From an uncultured Collinsella sp. (GTDB taxonomy: Bacteria > Actinomycetota > Coriobacteriia > Coriobacteriales > Coriobacteriaceae), in NCBI GenBank assembly GCA_900545605.1, contig UQZL01000002.1, positions 1 through 64,000 on the forward strand: a DNA stretch of 64,000 nucleotides, read 5' to 3'. The notes below the pieces were generated by a model. That model ran no database searches, was not told the DNA's origin, and saw only the letters and a list, made by a program, of their open reading frames with translations. The translations under genes and the position numbers were made by a program. Positions within the stretch are counted from its first letter, which is position 1. The number at the start of each line of letters is the position of its first letter. Shown here piece by piece: positions 49,687 to 58,659 of the stretch.

Positions 49687-50080
49687 TGTGTAACCACGCT
49701 CCTAGTTACGTGTAATGCGGCGCTCTCTCACACCGCTGCTTATTGAATTCTTGAATTTTCGGCTTGCACTACCGGTTTCTTCCGTTCTTCACTACACGTT
49801 GGTGCGGGAAAAACGTTTGTCCACCTTGGAACTACAACCCAAAACCCAAGATTTCACCCGTCTGAGAAGGATAACATAGCGACCCTCTCCATCTGGGCTG
49901 TTATATGTTTCTTTTTTTATATCATAATGGCGTTTTTTACAAACCCGCAGGAAATGCGAGCGCGAACAACTACCGTTCACCGATTTGTTTGGTATTTTTC
50001 CTTGCCTTTGTACGACGTTCGCTCTAGCTGTTATGCCAGCTTTAGCAGGGTAAAGCGTCCCAGAGACCCTACAGAAACTG
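49687..50080 (-). promoter_or_regulatory. long gene-free leader of the pyruvate formate-lyase operon
   Basis: About 390 bp without a gene. On the minus strand TTGTAA (49941-49936) and TATAAA (about 49920) could form a promoter, which would give a leader of about 220 nt. Several AT-rich stretches suit oxygen or redox control, but I cannot identify a specific FNR- or Rex-type site. Confidence 0.4.
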
Positions 50081-50114
50081 CAGGGCGGCCACGGAATCCC
50101 CCGTGGTCGCCCTG
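50081..50114 (-). terminator. terminator of the KdgT-type permease gene
   Basis: CAGGGCGGCCACGG / CCGTGGTCGCCCTG, 14-bp stem with one wobble and a six-base loop, 39 bases after the stop codon on the minus strand. The downstream side reads CAGTTTCTG, a modest U-tract. Confidence 0.75.
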
Positions 50115-50152
50115 TGGCATGGCTAGTTTTTAGCTTTGATTGCCGCTTGGCA

Positions 50153-51172
50153 TTAGGCGGCTGCGGCGGCCTTGTCGGCCGTTGCCTTGCTATCGCCGTT
50201 GCCCTGGCCCTCAAAATGCTTGTAGCACCAGCTGGTGACCAGCGGGGTCAAAATAGCCGTAACGATTGCGCAGGCAGCAACCTGTGCCGTAGCCGTCGCG
50301 AGCACCGCACCGCCGTACATGGCCCCGTTGACGCTTGCCATGGCAGCAGGCGTGGCCACATTGGCTCCGGCGCAGCTCGAAATGGCCGCACCTGCGACAC
50401 CCGTACCGCCCGTGAGCTTATCGACCGCGATAACGGGAATTGCAAAGACCACCGAGCAGATCACGCCGAGCAGAATACCGGGGAGACCGCCATTAATGAG
50501 CTGGCCAAAGGTCATGGTCGAGCCCATGGCAAAGAAGACGAGCACGATGATGGCGGAAAGTGCCGGTGCCATCATCTTCTTAAAGCTGGGGAACAGGTTA
50601 CCCAGGATAATGCCGACGACGATCGGCAGAATGGCACCCACGAGCGACCAGCCGATCGGAGCCTGACCGGCAGCGCCGAGCACGATCATCGTGACCGGAG
50701 GGCCGACAACGAGCGTGGTGATGGCGACAGCGCCACGCTCGGCCTCGTTGCCCATGGTACCCATCAGCCCAGCGTACATAGCGTTGTTGGCGCCGGTGCA
50801 AGCCGCCAGCATCACCATGGCAGAGATGCCAAACAAGTTGTCGTTGAACACATAAAGGATGAGCAGCGACATGGCAACGACCACGATCTGCTTGACGGCG
50901 ATGATGATGGCGCCGCGGGCAGCGGCGGCAGGAGCGCTCTTAAACGAAATCGTCGTACCGACGATGAGCAAAAAAGCGCCCACGAGCGGGCCAGCGCCCT
51001 GCTGGGTCATGCCAAGCGTAAAGCTGCCGAGCGTTTTGAACAGGTCGGGGAATAGCGTGTTGAGCAGACAGCCCAACAGAAGCGGCACCAAGATATTGGC
51101 GCCCGGGATGGAGGACATCTTAAAGAACGGCTCCTTTGCCGCCGGCGCCTCCACCGCAGCCGATTCACTCAT
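50153..51172 (-). CDS. kdgT: 2-keto-3-deoxygluconate permease family protein
   Basis: The protein is 339 aa with about ten hydrophobic segments. GANILVPLLLGCLLNTLFPDL, GAGPLVGAFLLIVGTTISFK and ACTGANNAMYAGLMG are typical of the KdgT family of proton-linked 2-keto-3-deoxygluconate transporters. The ATG at 51172 follows CAAAGGAGAT. The N-terminal SESAAVEAPAAKE and C-terminal Ala/Lys tails are low-complexity additions. It lies downstream of a short-chain dehydrogenase in the same direction, with which it may form a sugar-acid operon. Confidence 0.85.
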   Translation of the reverse strand: MSESAAVEAPAAKEPFFKMSSIPGANILVPLLLGCLLNTLFPDLFKTLGSFTLGMTQQGAGPLVGAFLLIVGTTISFKSAPAAAARGAIIIAVKQIVVVAMSLLILYVFNDNLFGISAMVMLAACTGANNAMYAGLMGTMGNEAERGAVAITTLVVGPPVTMIVLGAAGQAPIGWSLVGAILPIVVGIILGNLFPSFKKMMAPALSAIIVLVFFAMGSTMTFGQLINGGLPGILLGVICSVVFAIPVIAVDKLTGGTGVAGAAISSCAGANVATPAAMASVNGAMYGGAVLATATAQVAACAIVTAILTPLVTSWCYKHFEGQGNGDSKATADKAAAAA

Positions 51173-51280
51173 ATATATCTCCTTTGGATGCATGCGAATC
51201 GTAGCCGCATGCGCCTATATCAGAAAGAAGGCGACGGTCCCGAGTCGCAGGAGCCGTCGCCGAATAATCGTCGCGGAGTA

Positions 51281-52030
51281 TTACCCGTCCAGAACGATGC
51301 CACCGTCGCAGTCACCGATCTCGCCGTTCACGAAGCTGGCGAGGTCGGAAGCGAAGAACAGCACCATCTGCGCAGGCTCGCTGGCCTGGGCGGCGCGGCC
51401 CAGAGGAATACCGTTGATGATACGCTGAGAGTTCTCGTCAGAGAGAATCGAGGTCATATCGGTCAACGTGAGCGACGGGCACACGGCGTTACAGCGGACG
51501 CCAAACTTGCCGCCTTCCTTGGCGACTGCCTTGGTCAGGCCGTTGACACCGGCCTTAGAGCTCGCGTAGGCCGCGGTGCCGAGCAGGCCGCCACCGATCT
51601 TGCCAGCGACAGAGCTCACGTTGACGATAGTGCCGGCATGGGCCGCCTTAAAGTGCGGGTACACGGCGTTCATCATAGTGAAGGTACCGTTGAGGTTGAT
51701 GTCGATGGTGCGACGCCACTCGGTGTCATCGATCTCGTCGAACTTCTTGGTGCTGATGACGCCAGCGCAGTTGATCAGGATGTTGGTTTGCGGCAGGTCC
51801 GTAAAAATCTGCTCGACGGTCTCGCGCGCCTTGGGTGCATCGGCGACATCGAGCTGATAGAACTTGTTGCCCTCGCCAAGCTCGGCCACCGCGGCCTCGC
51901 CCTTAGCAGCGTTCCTTGCGATGAGCGCGACGTGTCCGCCGCCCGCAACGATGCCCTTGGCAATCTCGAGGCCAATGCCCTGAGTGCCGCCGGTAACGAT
52001 CGCGGTTTTGCCCGTGAAGTCAAATGCCAT
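51281..52030 (-). CDS. short-chain dehydrogenase/reductase
   Basis: The protein is 249 aa. The cofactor loop is VTGGTQGIGLEIA, NILINCAGV is the NNAG equivalent, Ser is in VNVSSVAGK and the catalytic Tyr/Lys in AAYASSKAGVN. The C-terminus GGIVLDG is typical of classical SDRs. The neighbouring KdgT-type permease suggests a sugar-acid substrate (for example a keto-deoxygluconate dehydrogenase), but the sequence does not look specifically like KduD. GGGGGTTGGAG precedes the ATG. Confidence 0.88.
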   Translation of the reverse strand: MAFDFTGKTAIVTGGTQGIGLEIAKGIVAGGGHVALIARNAAKGEAAVAELGEGNKFYQLDVADAPKARETVEQIFTDLPQTNILINCAGVISTKKFDEIDDTEWRRTIDINLNGTFTMMNAVYPHFKAAHAGTIVNVSSVAGKIGGGLLGTAAYASSKAGVNGLTKAVAKEGGKFGVRCNAVCPSLTLTDMTSILSDENSQRIINGIPLGRAAQASEPAQMVLFFASDLASFVNGEIGDCDGGIVLDG

Positions 52031-52218
52031 GACTCCAACCCCCTTGATTCAGGTGTCTCCTTGCGGGAAGTTGGAGCATCGCACGTGGCGATAAATGAGT
52101 CCCAGTCGTCATGGTGGTGACAACCCCTCGCCTAACCGCGGGCATAATAGTTCTTTGAAACGCTTCAGCGATTGAATTTTTTACTCTTTATGCGCTCTTT
52201 ATATTGCCCAGCAACCAG

Positions 52219-52323
52219 GTAGTTTTTGGGACATGCCTAGAGATCTACCCCCTAACTTTACTGATACCGACGGTGTACGGAGGTCGCCTAAAGGTAGTTT
52301 TCTAGACATGTCCCAAAATCTAC
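52219..52323. repeat. pair of GACATG-containing palindromes forming a larger inverted repeat
   Basis: Units 52219-52248 and 52294-52323 each begin GTAG-TTTT and end ATCTAC with GACATG inside, like the one at 30678-30709. In addition GTAGTTTTTGGGACATG (52219-52235) pairs with 52307-52323 with one mismatch. It lies between divergent genes (SDR and MarR). Confidence 0.75.
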
Positions 52324-52350
52324 CGTATAGGGTGTGCGTGCAGGGGTATC

Positions 52351-52399
52351 ATCTTCCACCGAAAATAGTTTCTAGTGTTAGGGGTTTTCGGTGGAAGAT
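52351..52399 (+). promoter_or_regulatory. perfect inverted repeat covering the MarR start codon
   Basis: ATCTTCCACCGAAAA (52351-52365) faces TTTTCGGTGGAAGAT (52385-52399), and the GTG start at 52391 is inside the right arm. Each arm is itself nearly palindromic (TTTTC-GGTG-GAAGA). It could be a pair of MarR sites and/or an mRNA hairpin that hides the start. Confidence 0.65.
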
Positions 52400-52840
52400 A
52401 CCGATTTCCGTGAACTTGGGCGTCAGCTCCTTACCGAGTTCGGCAGCATGCATCAGCGCATTTCGCGTTTTGCGGACAAAGCCCTCGGCGGCGAGATGGC
52501 CGTCATGCGCGCCCTCATACTCGCCGGCGGTTCGCTCACGCCGAGCGAACTCGCTGATCGCGCCTGGGTCTCGAGCGCCCGCATCGCCAATATCTTACGC
52601 GCCCTCGAAGCCAAGGGCTGGGTCGAGCGCGAGCACTCAAAGACCGACCGTCGTCGCGTGCACGTCACGGTGACCGACAAGGGATTCCAGGATCTCGAAA
52701 TCAAACGCCGGGAATTCGAGGACCGCACCGCGGCTTTCCTCGAGCAGCTCGGCGAAACAGATACCCAAGAGATGGTGCGCCTTCTTAGACGTGCCAACGA
52801 AATTATCGACCGCAATCAAGAAAGGAGAGATGCCGAGTGA
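52391..52840 (+). CDS. MarR-family transcriptional regulator
   Basis: The protein is 149 aa from a GTG start. The winged helix is visible as LTPSELADRAWVSSARIANILRALEAKGWVEREHSKTDRRRVHVTVTDKG, with the long dimerisation helices either side. AGGGG lies about nine bases upstream. Its stop overlaps the first exporter gene (ATGA-type, 52837-52840), so it is the regulator of that operon and probably responds to a drug or other exported ligand. The operator-like palindrome at 52351-52399 overlaps its own start. Confidence 0.9.
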   Translation: MEDTDFRELGRQLLTEFGSMHQRISRFADKALGGEMAVMRALILAGGSLTPSELADRAWVSSARIANILRALEAKGWVEREHSKTDRRRVHVTVTDKGFQDLEIKRREFEDRTAAFLEQLGETDTQEMVRLLRRANEIIDRNQERRDAE

Positions 52841-55203
52841 GGATTCTCAAGCTCTTTAAAAAGCATGTCCTGGCACTGTTCGCAGCTATCGTACTTATCG
52901 TAATCAGCTGCAACGCCGATCTGGCACTGCCTACCTATATGAGCGACATCGTCGACGTGGGCGTGCAGCAAGGCGGCATCGCCTCGCCCGTGCCCGACAC
53001 CATCCGCGCCGAATCGCTCGACGACCTCGAACTCTTTATGAGCGCCAAGGACGCCAAGACGGTAGAGGCTGCGTTTGGCAAGGCAGACAAAAACGGGATT
53101 CGCACGTACAAGGGCACCGAGGACGAGCGCGCCGACGGCAGCAAGCTCGCCGACATTATGAGCCTGCCCGAAACTGTCGTCCTTTCGCTCAACCAGGGCA
53201 TTGACGCCAGCTCCATGGGCGACATGATGGGCTCGTCCAGCGAGAAAGACAACAACGCCGCCCAGGCCATGCCCACCCCCGAGCAAATGGCAGCGATGAC
53301 GCCCGAGCAGCTCGCCGAGATGCAGCAGAAGGCCGCAGCGGCGCAGAACATGCAAAAGCAGATTGATGCCGACGGCGGTAAGATCACCATGAAGAGCCTG
53401 CGTCTGGGCGTTGAAGGCGGCCTAATCGACCAGGGCAAGCTCGTCGAGGGTGCCAACCAAATGGCGGACAAAATGGGCTCCATGTCGGGCTCCATTGTGA
53501 CCCAACGCGCCGTGAGCTATGTGCAGGACGAGTACAAGGCGCAGGGCATCGACCCCGCCGACGTGCAGAACGCGTACCTGAGCCGCATGGCGACCACGAT
53601 GTTTGGGCTGTGCCTGGTGTCGCTCGTCGCCACCATCCTGACCGGTGCCGTGGCGTCGCGCACCGCCTGCTCCATCGCCCGCGACCTGCGCCGCGAGACC
53701 TTCAACAAGGTTATGCACTTCTCTCCGGCCGAGGTGGGCAAATTTAGCCAGGCCTCGCTCATTACCCGCTGCACCAACGACATTCAGCAGATCCAGATGG
53801 CCGCAACCCTGTTTATCCGTATGTGCCTGATGGCCCCCGTCATGGGCATCGTCGCCGTCATGCGCGTCCTAGCCAACCACACCGGCCTGGAGTGGACCAT
53901 CGCTGTGGCCATCATCGCGGTTTCGGCCGTCGTCGGCGTGCTCATGGGCCTCACCATGCCCAAGTTCAAAAAGATGCAGAGCTTTGTGGACCGCGTGAAC
54001 CTTACCGCCCGCGAGCTGCTCGACGGCCTTATGCCCATCCGCTCGTTCAACCGCGAGGAGCATGAGCTCGAACGTTTTGACAAGGCGTCGCTCGACCTGA
54101 TGACTACGCAGCTCTACACCAACCGCGCCATGAGCTTTATGATGCCGCTCATGATGCTCGTCATGAACTGCATCACCGTGCTTATCGTCTGGTTTGGCGC
54201 GCAGGGCGTGTCCGACGGCGTGATGCAGGTCGGCAACATGATGGCGTTCATCTCCTACACCATGCAGATCGTCATGGCGTTTATGATCCTCACCATGGTT
54301 TCGGTCATCCTGCCCCGCGCCGAGGTCGCAGCCGAGCGCGTGGAAGAGGTCATCACCTGCCCCACGAGTATCAACGACCCTGTCTCGCCCAAACTGCCTG
54401 CTGCCAGCGCGCCGCGCGGCGAGCTCACCTTCCGCGACGTGAGCTTCCAGTATCCCGATGCCCGCGCCGATGTCATTAGCAGCGTGAACTTCACCACGCA
54501 CGCCGGCCAGATGCTCGGCATCATTGGCTCCACGGGCTCGGGCAAGTCAACGCTTGTGCAGTTGATTCCGCGCCTGTACGACGTCACGGGCGGCAGCATT
54601 TCGCTCGACGGCGTCGATGTGCGCGACATGACCCTTTCCGAGCTGCGTCGCCGCATTGGTTACATCCCGCAGCAGGGGCGCCTGTTCTCGGGCACTGTCG
54701 AGAGCAACCTCAAGTTTGCCGGCGACATGGTAAGCGATGATGACATGCGCCAAGCCGCGCGCATCTCACAGGCCGAGGACTTTATCGCCGAGCGCGAGGG
54801 CGGCTACGACTCCCCCATCAGCCAGGGCGGCTCCAATGTTTCGGGTGGTCAGCGCCAGCGCCTGGCCATCGCCCGCGCGTTGGCCAAAAAGCCCGAGGTC
54901 GTGGTTTTCGATGATTCGTTTAGCGCCCTCGACTACAAGACCGACGCTCGCCTGCGCGAAGAGCTTGCCAAAAACGTTACCGACGCCGCGCTCGTGGTCG
55001 TGGCCCAGCGCATCGCAACCATCATGCACGCCGACCAGATCATCGTGCTCGACGACGGCCATGTGGTGGGCACCGGCACGCACGAGGAGCTGCTGCACAG
55101 CTGCCCGGCGTACCTGGAGATCGCACAGTCGCAGCTTTCCGCCGAGGAGCTGGGGCTTACCCAAGAAGAAATTGCAGCCGTCACGGAAGGAGGCGAGCGC
55201 TAA
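52837..55203 (+). CDS. heterodimeric ABC exporter subunit with large extracellular insertion
   Basis: The protein is 788 aa against about 570-600 for the family. The first helix (VLALFAAIVLIVISC) is followed by an about 205-residue extra segment (residues 42-248), rich in Met, Gln, Ala and Asp, before helix 2; it should lie outside the cell. Then five helices, and an ATPase with Walker A STGSGKST, signature VSGGQRQR and Walker B VVVFDDSFSALD. The catalytic Glu is Asp, making this the degenerate half of a pair. The start overlaps the MarR gene and the end abuts the partner gene, so regulator and exporter are one operon. Confidence 0.9.
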   Translation: MRILKLFKKHVLALFAAIVLIVISCNADLALPTYMSDIVDVGVQQGGIASPVPDTIRAESLDDLELFMSAKDAKTVEAAFGKADKNGIRTYKGTEDERADGSKLADIMSLPETVVLSLNQGIDASSMGDMMGSSSEKDNNAAQAMPTPEQMAAMTPEQLAEMQQKAAAAQNMQKQIDADGGKITMKSLRLGVEGGLIDQGKLVEGANQMADKMGSMSGSIVTQRAVSYVQDEYKAQGIDPADVQNAYLSRMATTMFGLCLVSLVATILTGAVASRTACSIARDLRRETFNKVMHFSPAEVGKFSQASLITRCTNDIQQIQMAATLFIRMCLMAPVMGIVAVMRVLANHTGLEWTIAVAIIAVSAVVGVLMGLTMPKFKKMQSFVDRVNLTARELLDGLMPIRSFNREEHELERFDKASLDLMTTQLYTNRAMSFMMPLMMLVMNCITVLIVWFGAQGVSDGVMQVGNMMAFISYTMQIVMAFMILTMVSVILPRAEVAAERVEEVITCPTSINDPVSPKLPAASAPRGELTFRDVSFQYPDARADVISSVNFTTHAGQMLGIIGSTGSGKSTLVQLIPRLYDVTGGSISLDGVDVRDMTLSELRRRIGYIPQQGRLFSGTVESNLKFAGDMVSDDDMRQAARISQAEDFIAEREGGYDSPISQGGSNVSGGQRQRLAIARALAKKPEVVVFDDSFSALDYKTDARLREELAKNVTDAALVVVAQRIATIMHADQIIVLDDGHVVGTGTHEELLHSCPAYLEIAQSQLSAEELGLTQEEIAAVTEGGER

Positions 55204-57059
55204 TGGCAGACGAGACCAAGACTCAGATTCCCAAGCCCACCCGCCAGCGTGGTCCCATGGGCCGCATGGGTGGCATGCGCCGTGGCGAAAAGGCCAAGGA
55301 CTTTAAGGGCACCATGAGGCAGCTGCTCGGCTATATCGGTCAACACAAGGTTGCCGTGTTTGCCGCCGTCGCCTTTGCCGTGTGCTCGGTCATCTTTAAC
55401 ATTGTGGGACCCAAGGTGCTCGGCCAGGTTACGACCAAGCTGTTCGAGGGCCTGGTCGCCAAGGTCAACGGCACCGGCGACGTTGACTTTGATTGGATCG
55501 CCAAGACGCTCGGCTTTTTGCTCTGCCTGTATCTGGCAAGCTCTGCCTGTAGCCTGATCCAGGGCTGGCTCATGACCGGCGTCACGCAAAAGATCTGCTA
55601 TCGCATGCGCAAGGAGATCGCCGCCAAGATCGCCGTCGTGCCGATGAGCTACTTTAACGGACACAGCAAGGGCGACGTGCTCAGCCGCATCACCAACGAC
55701 GTCGATACGCTCGGCCAGTCACTCAACCAGAGCGTGACGCAGCTCATCACGTCGGTGACGCAGATTATCGGCGTGCTCGTCATGATGCTGTCAATCAGTC
55801 TGCCGCTCACCGGCGTCACCGTGCTCACACTGCCGGCCGCCGCGATTATCCTGACCGTGATGATTCACTTCTCGCAGCCGTACTTCCGCGAGCAACAGCA
55901 AGTCCTGGGCGCCGTCAACGGCATTATCGAGGAGGACTTTGCCGGCCAGAACGTTATTCAGGTGTTCGACCGCGCCGAGGCCTCGATCGAGGAGTTCGAC
56001 CGTCAGAACGACCGCTTGTTTATTAGTGGCTGGCGCTCGCAGTTCCTGTCGGGCCTGATGATGCCGCTCATGAGCTTGGTGGGCAACATGGGCTACGTGG
56101 GCGTCGTCGTGGTAGGCGCGCAACTCGCGCTGACCGGCAATGCCACGCCCGGCGACATCCAGAGCTTTATCCAGTACGTGCGCAACTTTACTCAGCCGGT
56201 GCAGCAGCTGGGCAACGTGAGCAACACGATGCAGTCGATGGCTGCCGCCACCGAGCGCGTCTTTGAGTTCCTGGCCGCGCCCGAGGAGGAGCAGAAGGCC
56301 GACGCGCAGATTCCCGAGAAGCGCCCCGGCCACGTGGTGTTTGACCATGTCAAGTTTGGCTACACGCCCGACAAGATCATCATCCACGACTTTAGCTGCG
56401 AGGCGCAGCCCGGCCAGACCATCGCCATCGTCGGCCCCACCGGCGCCGGCAAGACCACGCTCATTAAGCTGCTGCAGCGCTTCTACGACGTGGACGGCGG
56501 CTCGCTGCGTGTCGAGGGCGTCGATGTGCGCGACTGGGACCGCGCGGCGCTTCGCGGCGAGTTTGCCATGGTGCTGCAGGACACCTGGCTGTTTAACGGC
56601 ACCATCCGCGAGAACATCCGCTACGGACGCCCCGACGCGAGCGATGCCGAGGTCGAGGCCGCTGCGCGCGCCGCACGCTGCGACCACTTTATTCATACGC
56701 TCGCCGGTGGCTACGACTTTATGATCAACGAGGAGGGCACCAACCTGTCGCAGGGTCAGCGCCAGCTCGTGACCATCGCCCGTGCCATTTTGGCCGACCG
56801 CCCGGCACTGATTCTGGACGAGGCGACTTCCAACGTCGATACCCGTACCGAGGAGCTCATTCAGCGCGCCATGGATGCGCTGATGCAGGGCCGCACCAGC
56901 TTTGTCATCGCGCACCGCCTGTCCACGATCCGCAACGCCGACGTGATCTTGGTGATTCGCGACGGCGACATCGTCGAGAAGGGCACGCACGACGAGCTGC
57001 TCGCCCAGGGCGGCTTCTACGCCGACCTGTACAACTCGCAGTTCGACGAAGCGGCGTAA
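55203..57059 (+). CDS. heterodimeric ABC exporter subunit, catalytic half
   Basis: The protein is 618 aa. A basic N-terminal tail of about 40 residues precedes six helices (VAVFAAVAFAVCSVIF first). The ATPase has Walker A GPTGAGKTT, signature LSQGQRQL (Gln in place of the second Gly) and Walker B LILDEATSNVDT with the catalytic Glu present, and a switch His in VIAHRLSTIR. It pairs with the preceding subunit as in BmrCD/EfrCD-type drug or lipid exporters. The start codon shares a base with the previous stop. A strong terminator follows. Confidence 0.92.
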   Translation: MADETKTQIPKPTRQRGPMGRMGGMRRGEKAKDFKGTMRQLLGYIGQHKVAVFAAVAFAVCSVIFNIVGPKVLGQVTTKLFEGLVAKVNGTGDVDFDWIAKTLGFLLCLYLASSACSLIQGWLMTGVTQKICYRMRKEIAAKIAVVPMSYFNGHSKGDVLSRITNDVDTLGQSLNQSVTQLITSVTQIIGVLVMMLSISLPLTGVTVLTLPAAAIILTVMIHFSQPYFREQQQVLGAVNGIIEEDFAGQNVIQVFDRAEASIEEFDRQNDRLFISGWRSQFLSGLMMPLMSLVGNMGYVGVVVVGAQLALTGNATPGDIQSFIQYVRNFTQPVQQLGNVSNTMQSMAAATERVFEFLAAPEEEQKADAQIPEKRPGHVVFDHVKFGYTPDKIIIHDFSCEAQPGQTIAIVGPTGAGKTTLIKLLQRFYDVDGGSLRVEGVDVRDWDRAALRGEFAMVLQDTWLFNGTIRENIRYGRPDASDAEVEAAARAARCDHFIHTLAGGYDFMINEEGTNLSQGQRQLVTIARAILADRPALILDEATSNVDTRTEELIQRAMDALMQGRTSFVIAHRLSTIRNADVILVIRDGDIVEKGTHDELLAQGGFYADLYNSQFDEAA

Positions 57060-57090
57060 ATTCTGCTGCAGGGAACGAATAACGCCCGAG

Positions 57091-57126
57091 AACGGGGACG
57101 CAGGACAACCTGCGCCCCCGTTTTTG
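57091..57126 (+). terminator. intrinsic terminator of the MarR/ABC exporter operon
   Basis: AACGGGGACGCAGG pairs with CCTGCGCCCCCGTT with one mismatch and a four-base loop, then TTTTTG. Confidence 0.85.
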
Positions 57127-57180
57127 TTCTGCGACCCTCAAACCGCCTCCCCTGGGACCTGATTGGCAGCCCCTTCGAGG

Positions 57181-57418
57181 CCCCGTGGGCAAAAAATGGC
57201 AAATTTGAGTACTGTAACCTTTTTAGTAACAGCCAAAACAGCCCCAAACGATCTCTTTGCGGCCTAGATATGCCTTCAAATTGATCAAAATGCCCGGTAG
57301 CATGCTTCTGTGTGCCAACGTTAATGAACATATTTACTGTTGTGTCTATTATCTTGTAAGATCGATATGATACTACGCTAGCAACAGTACTCATATTTGC
57401 CATTTTTTGTCCACAGGG
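57181..57418. mobile_element. MITE-like element with about 35-bp terminal inverted repeats
   Basis: Left end 57181-57215 and right end 57384-57418 are inverted copies with about three to four mismatches; the core is TGGCAAATNTGAGTACTGT next to CAAAAAATGG. The 168-bp centre is AT-richer than the surroundings and has no gene. I see no clear target-site duplication. A non-autonomous transposable element or a large palindromic repeat. Confidence 0.6.
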
Positions 57419-57480
57419 TATGCCGTAGAAGATCCAACTTGCTCCAGCGTGCCGTACGTTGGCCCTCCCCTTCCGGCGAG

Positions 57481-57538
57481 CGCCGACATTTCCCCAGATA
57501 AAACCGACCAAAATAAACCTGTCCCTTTTCGGCAGATT
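57481..57538 (+). repeat. family C dispersed repeat
   Basis: GACATTTCCCCAGATAAAAC, then CGACCAAAATAAACCTGTCC and CTTTTCGGCAG. This copy also contains the CCCCAGATA extension seen in reverse at 63.7 kb. It lies 90 bases upstream of the DAHP synthase gene. Confidence 0.8.
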
Positions 57539-57627
57539 TCGCTTGCACTTTAGCGTGCGACAGCGGATAATGCCGAGCATTCGAGAATTCGCCAATTGTT
57601 GCCGTTAATTGATAAAGGAGGCCCCAT

Positions 57628-58659
57628 ATGGCCATGGAATTCAAGCGCAGGTTGCCGATCCCCATGGAGATCCGCGAGGAAATGCCGCTTTCCGCCGAGC
57701 TTACCGCCAAAAAGCAGGCATTCGACGCCGAGGTCGCCAAGGTCTTTACCGGCGAGGACGCACGCAAGGTGCTCATCATCGGCCCGTGCTCTGCCGACCG
57801 CGAGGATTCGGTGCTTGAGTACATGAACCGACTGGCCAAAACCGCCGAAGAGGTCAAGGACAAACTCATCATCATTCCGCGCGTCTACACCAACAAGCCG
57901 CGCACCAAGGGCACTGGCTACAAAGGCCTGCTGCACAACCCCGACCCCGAGGCGCCCGATGACCTGCTCGAAGGCGTCAAGGCCATCCGCCACATGCACC
58001 TGCGCGTCATCGAGGAGACCGGTTTCTTTACCGCCGACGAGATGCTCTACCCGTCCAACTACCAGTACCTCGTCGACCTGCTGAGCTACGTTGCCGTGGG
58101 CGCGCGCTCGGTCGAAAACCAGGAGCATCGCCTGGTGTCGAGCGGCATTTCGGTGCCCGTCGGCATGAAAAACCCCACCGCCGGTTCCACCACCGTCATG
58201 CTTAACTCCATCTACGCCGCCCAGGCACATCAAAGCTTCATCTTCCGCAACTGGGAGGTTGAGTGCGACGGCAACCCGCTCGCACACGCCGTTATGCGTG
58301 GCTACATCGGTCTCGACGGTCGTACCTACCCCAATTACCACTACGAACACCTGGAGCGCCTGGCCGAGCGCTATACCGAGCATGCCGGCTACGCCAACCC
58401 GGCGGCGGTCATCGACTGCAACCACGACAACTCGGGCAAGCGCCCACTGGAGCAGTATCGTATTTGCAAGGAGGTGCTCGACAGCTGCCGCCGCAACGAG
58501 TCCATCTCCAAGCTGGTCAAGGGCTTTATGATCGAATCCTACCTGGAGGATGGCAATCAGTCAGTCGATGGCGGCGTCTTTGGCAAGTCGATCACCGACC
58601 CGTGCCTGGGCTGGGAAAAGACCGACTACCTCATCCACGAGATCGCGGAGCGGGTGTAG
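57628..58659 (+). CDS. 3-deoxy-7-phosphoheptulonate synthase (DAHP synthase, class I)
   Basis: The protein is 343 aa. It condenses PEP and erythrose 4-phosphate, the first step of the shikimate pathway. Motifs: LIIGPCSADREDSVLEYM, PRVYTNKPRTKGTGYKGL, GARSVENQEHR, GMKNPTAGSTTVM and the metal-binding VIDCNHDNSGKRP (Cys, His), then FMIESYLEDGNQ. It is the AroFGH type without an added chorismate-mutase domain. AAAGGAGG precedes the ATG. A family B element starts at the base after the stop codon. No other aromatic genes are next to it. Confidence 0.94.
   Translation: MAMEFKRRLPIPMEIREEMPLSAELTAKKQAFDAEVAKVFTGEDARKVLIIGPCSADREDSVLEYMNRLAKTAEEVKDKLIIIPRVYTNKPRTKGTGYKGLLHNPDPEAPDDLLEGVKAIRHMHLRVIEETGFFTADEMLYPSNYQYLVDLLSYVAVGARSVENQEHRLVSSGISVPVGMKNPTAGSTTVMLNSIYAAQAHQSFIFRNWEVECDGNPLAHAVMRGYIGLDGRTYPNYHYEHLERLAERYTEHAGYANPAAVIDCNHDNSGKRPLEQYRICKEVLDSCRRNESISKLVKGFMIESYLEDGNQSVDGGVFGKSITDPCLGWEKTDYLIHEIAERV

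Noticed and set aside
47788..49746. 652-codon open frame on the plus strand
   Set aside because: It is exactly antisense to the pyruvate formate-lyase core, with Val/Leu/Gly/His-rich low-complexity translation typical of reversed high-G+C genes.
57060..57627. trp- or T-box-type leader before DAHP synthase
   Set aside because: I looked for an AAUAGGGUGG-like T-box motif and a leader peptide with Trp/Phe/Tyr runs and found none; the region is explained by a terminator, a MITE-like element and a family C repeat.
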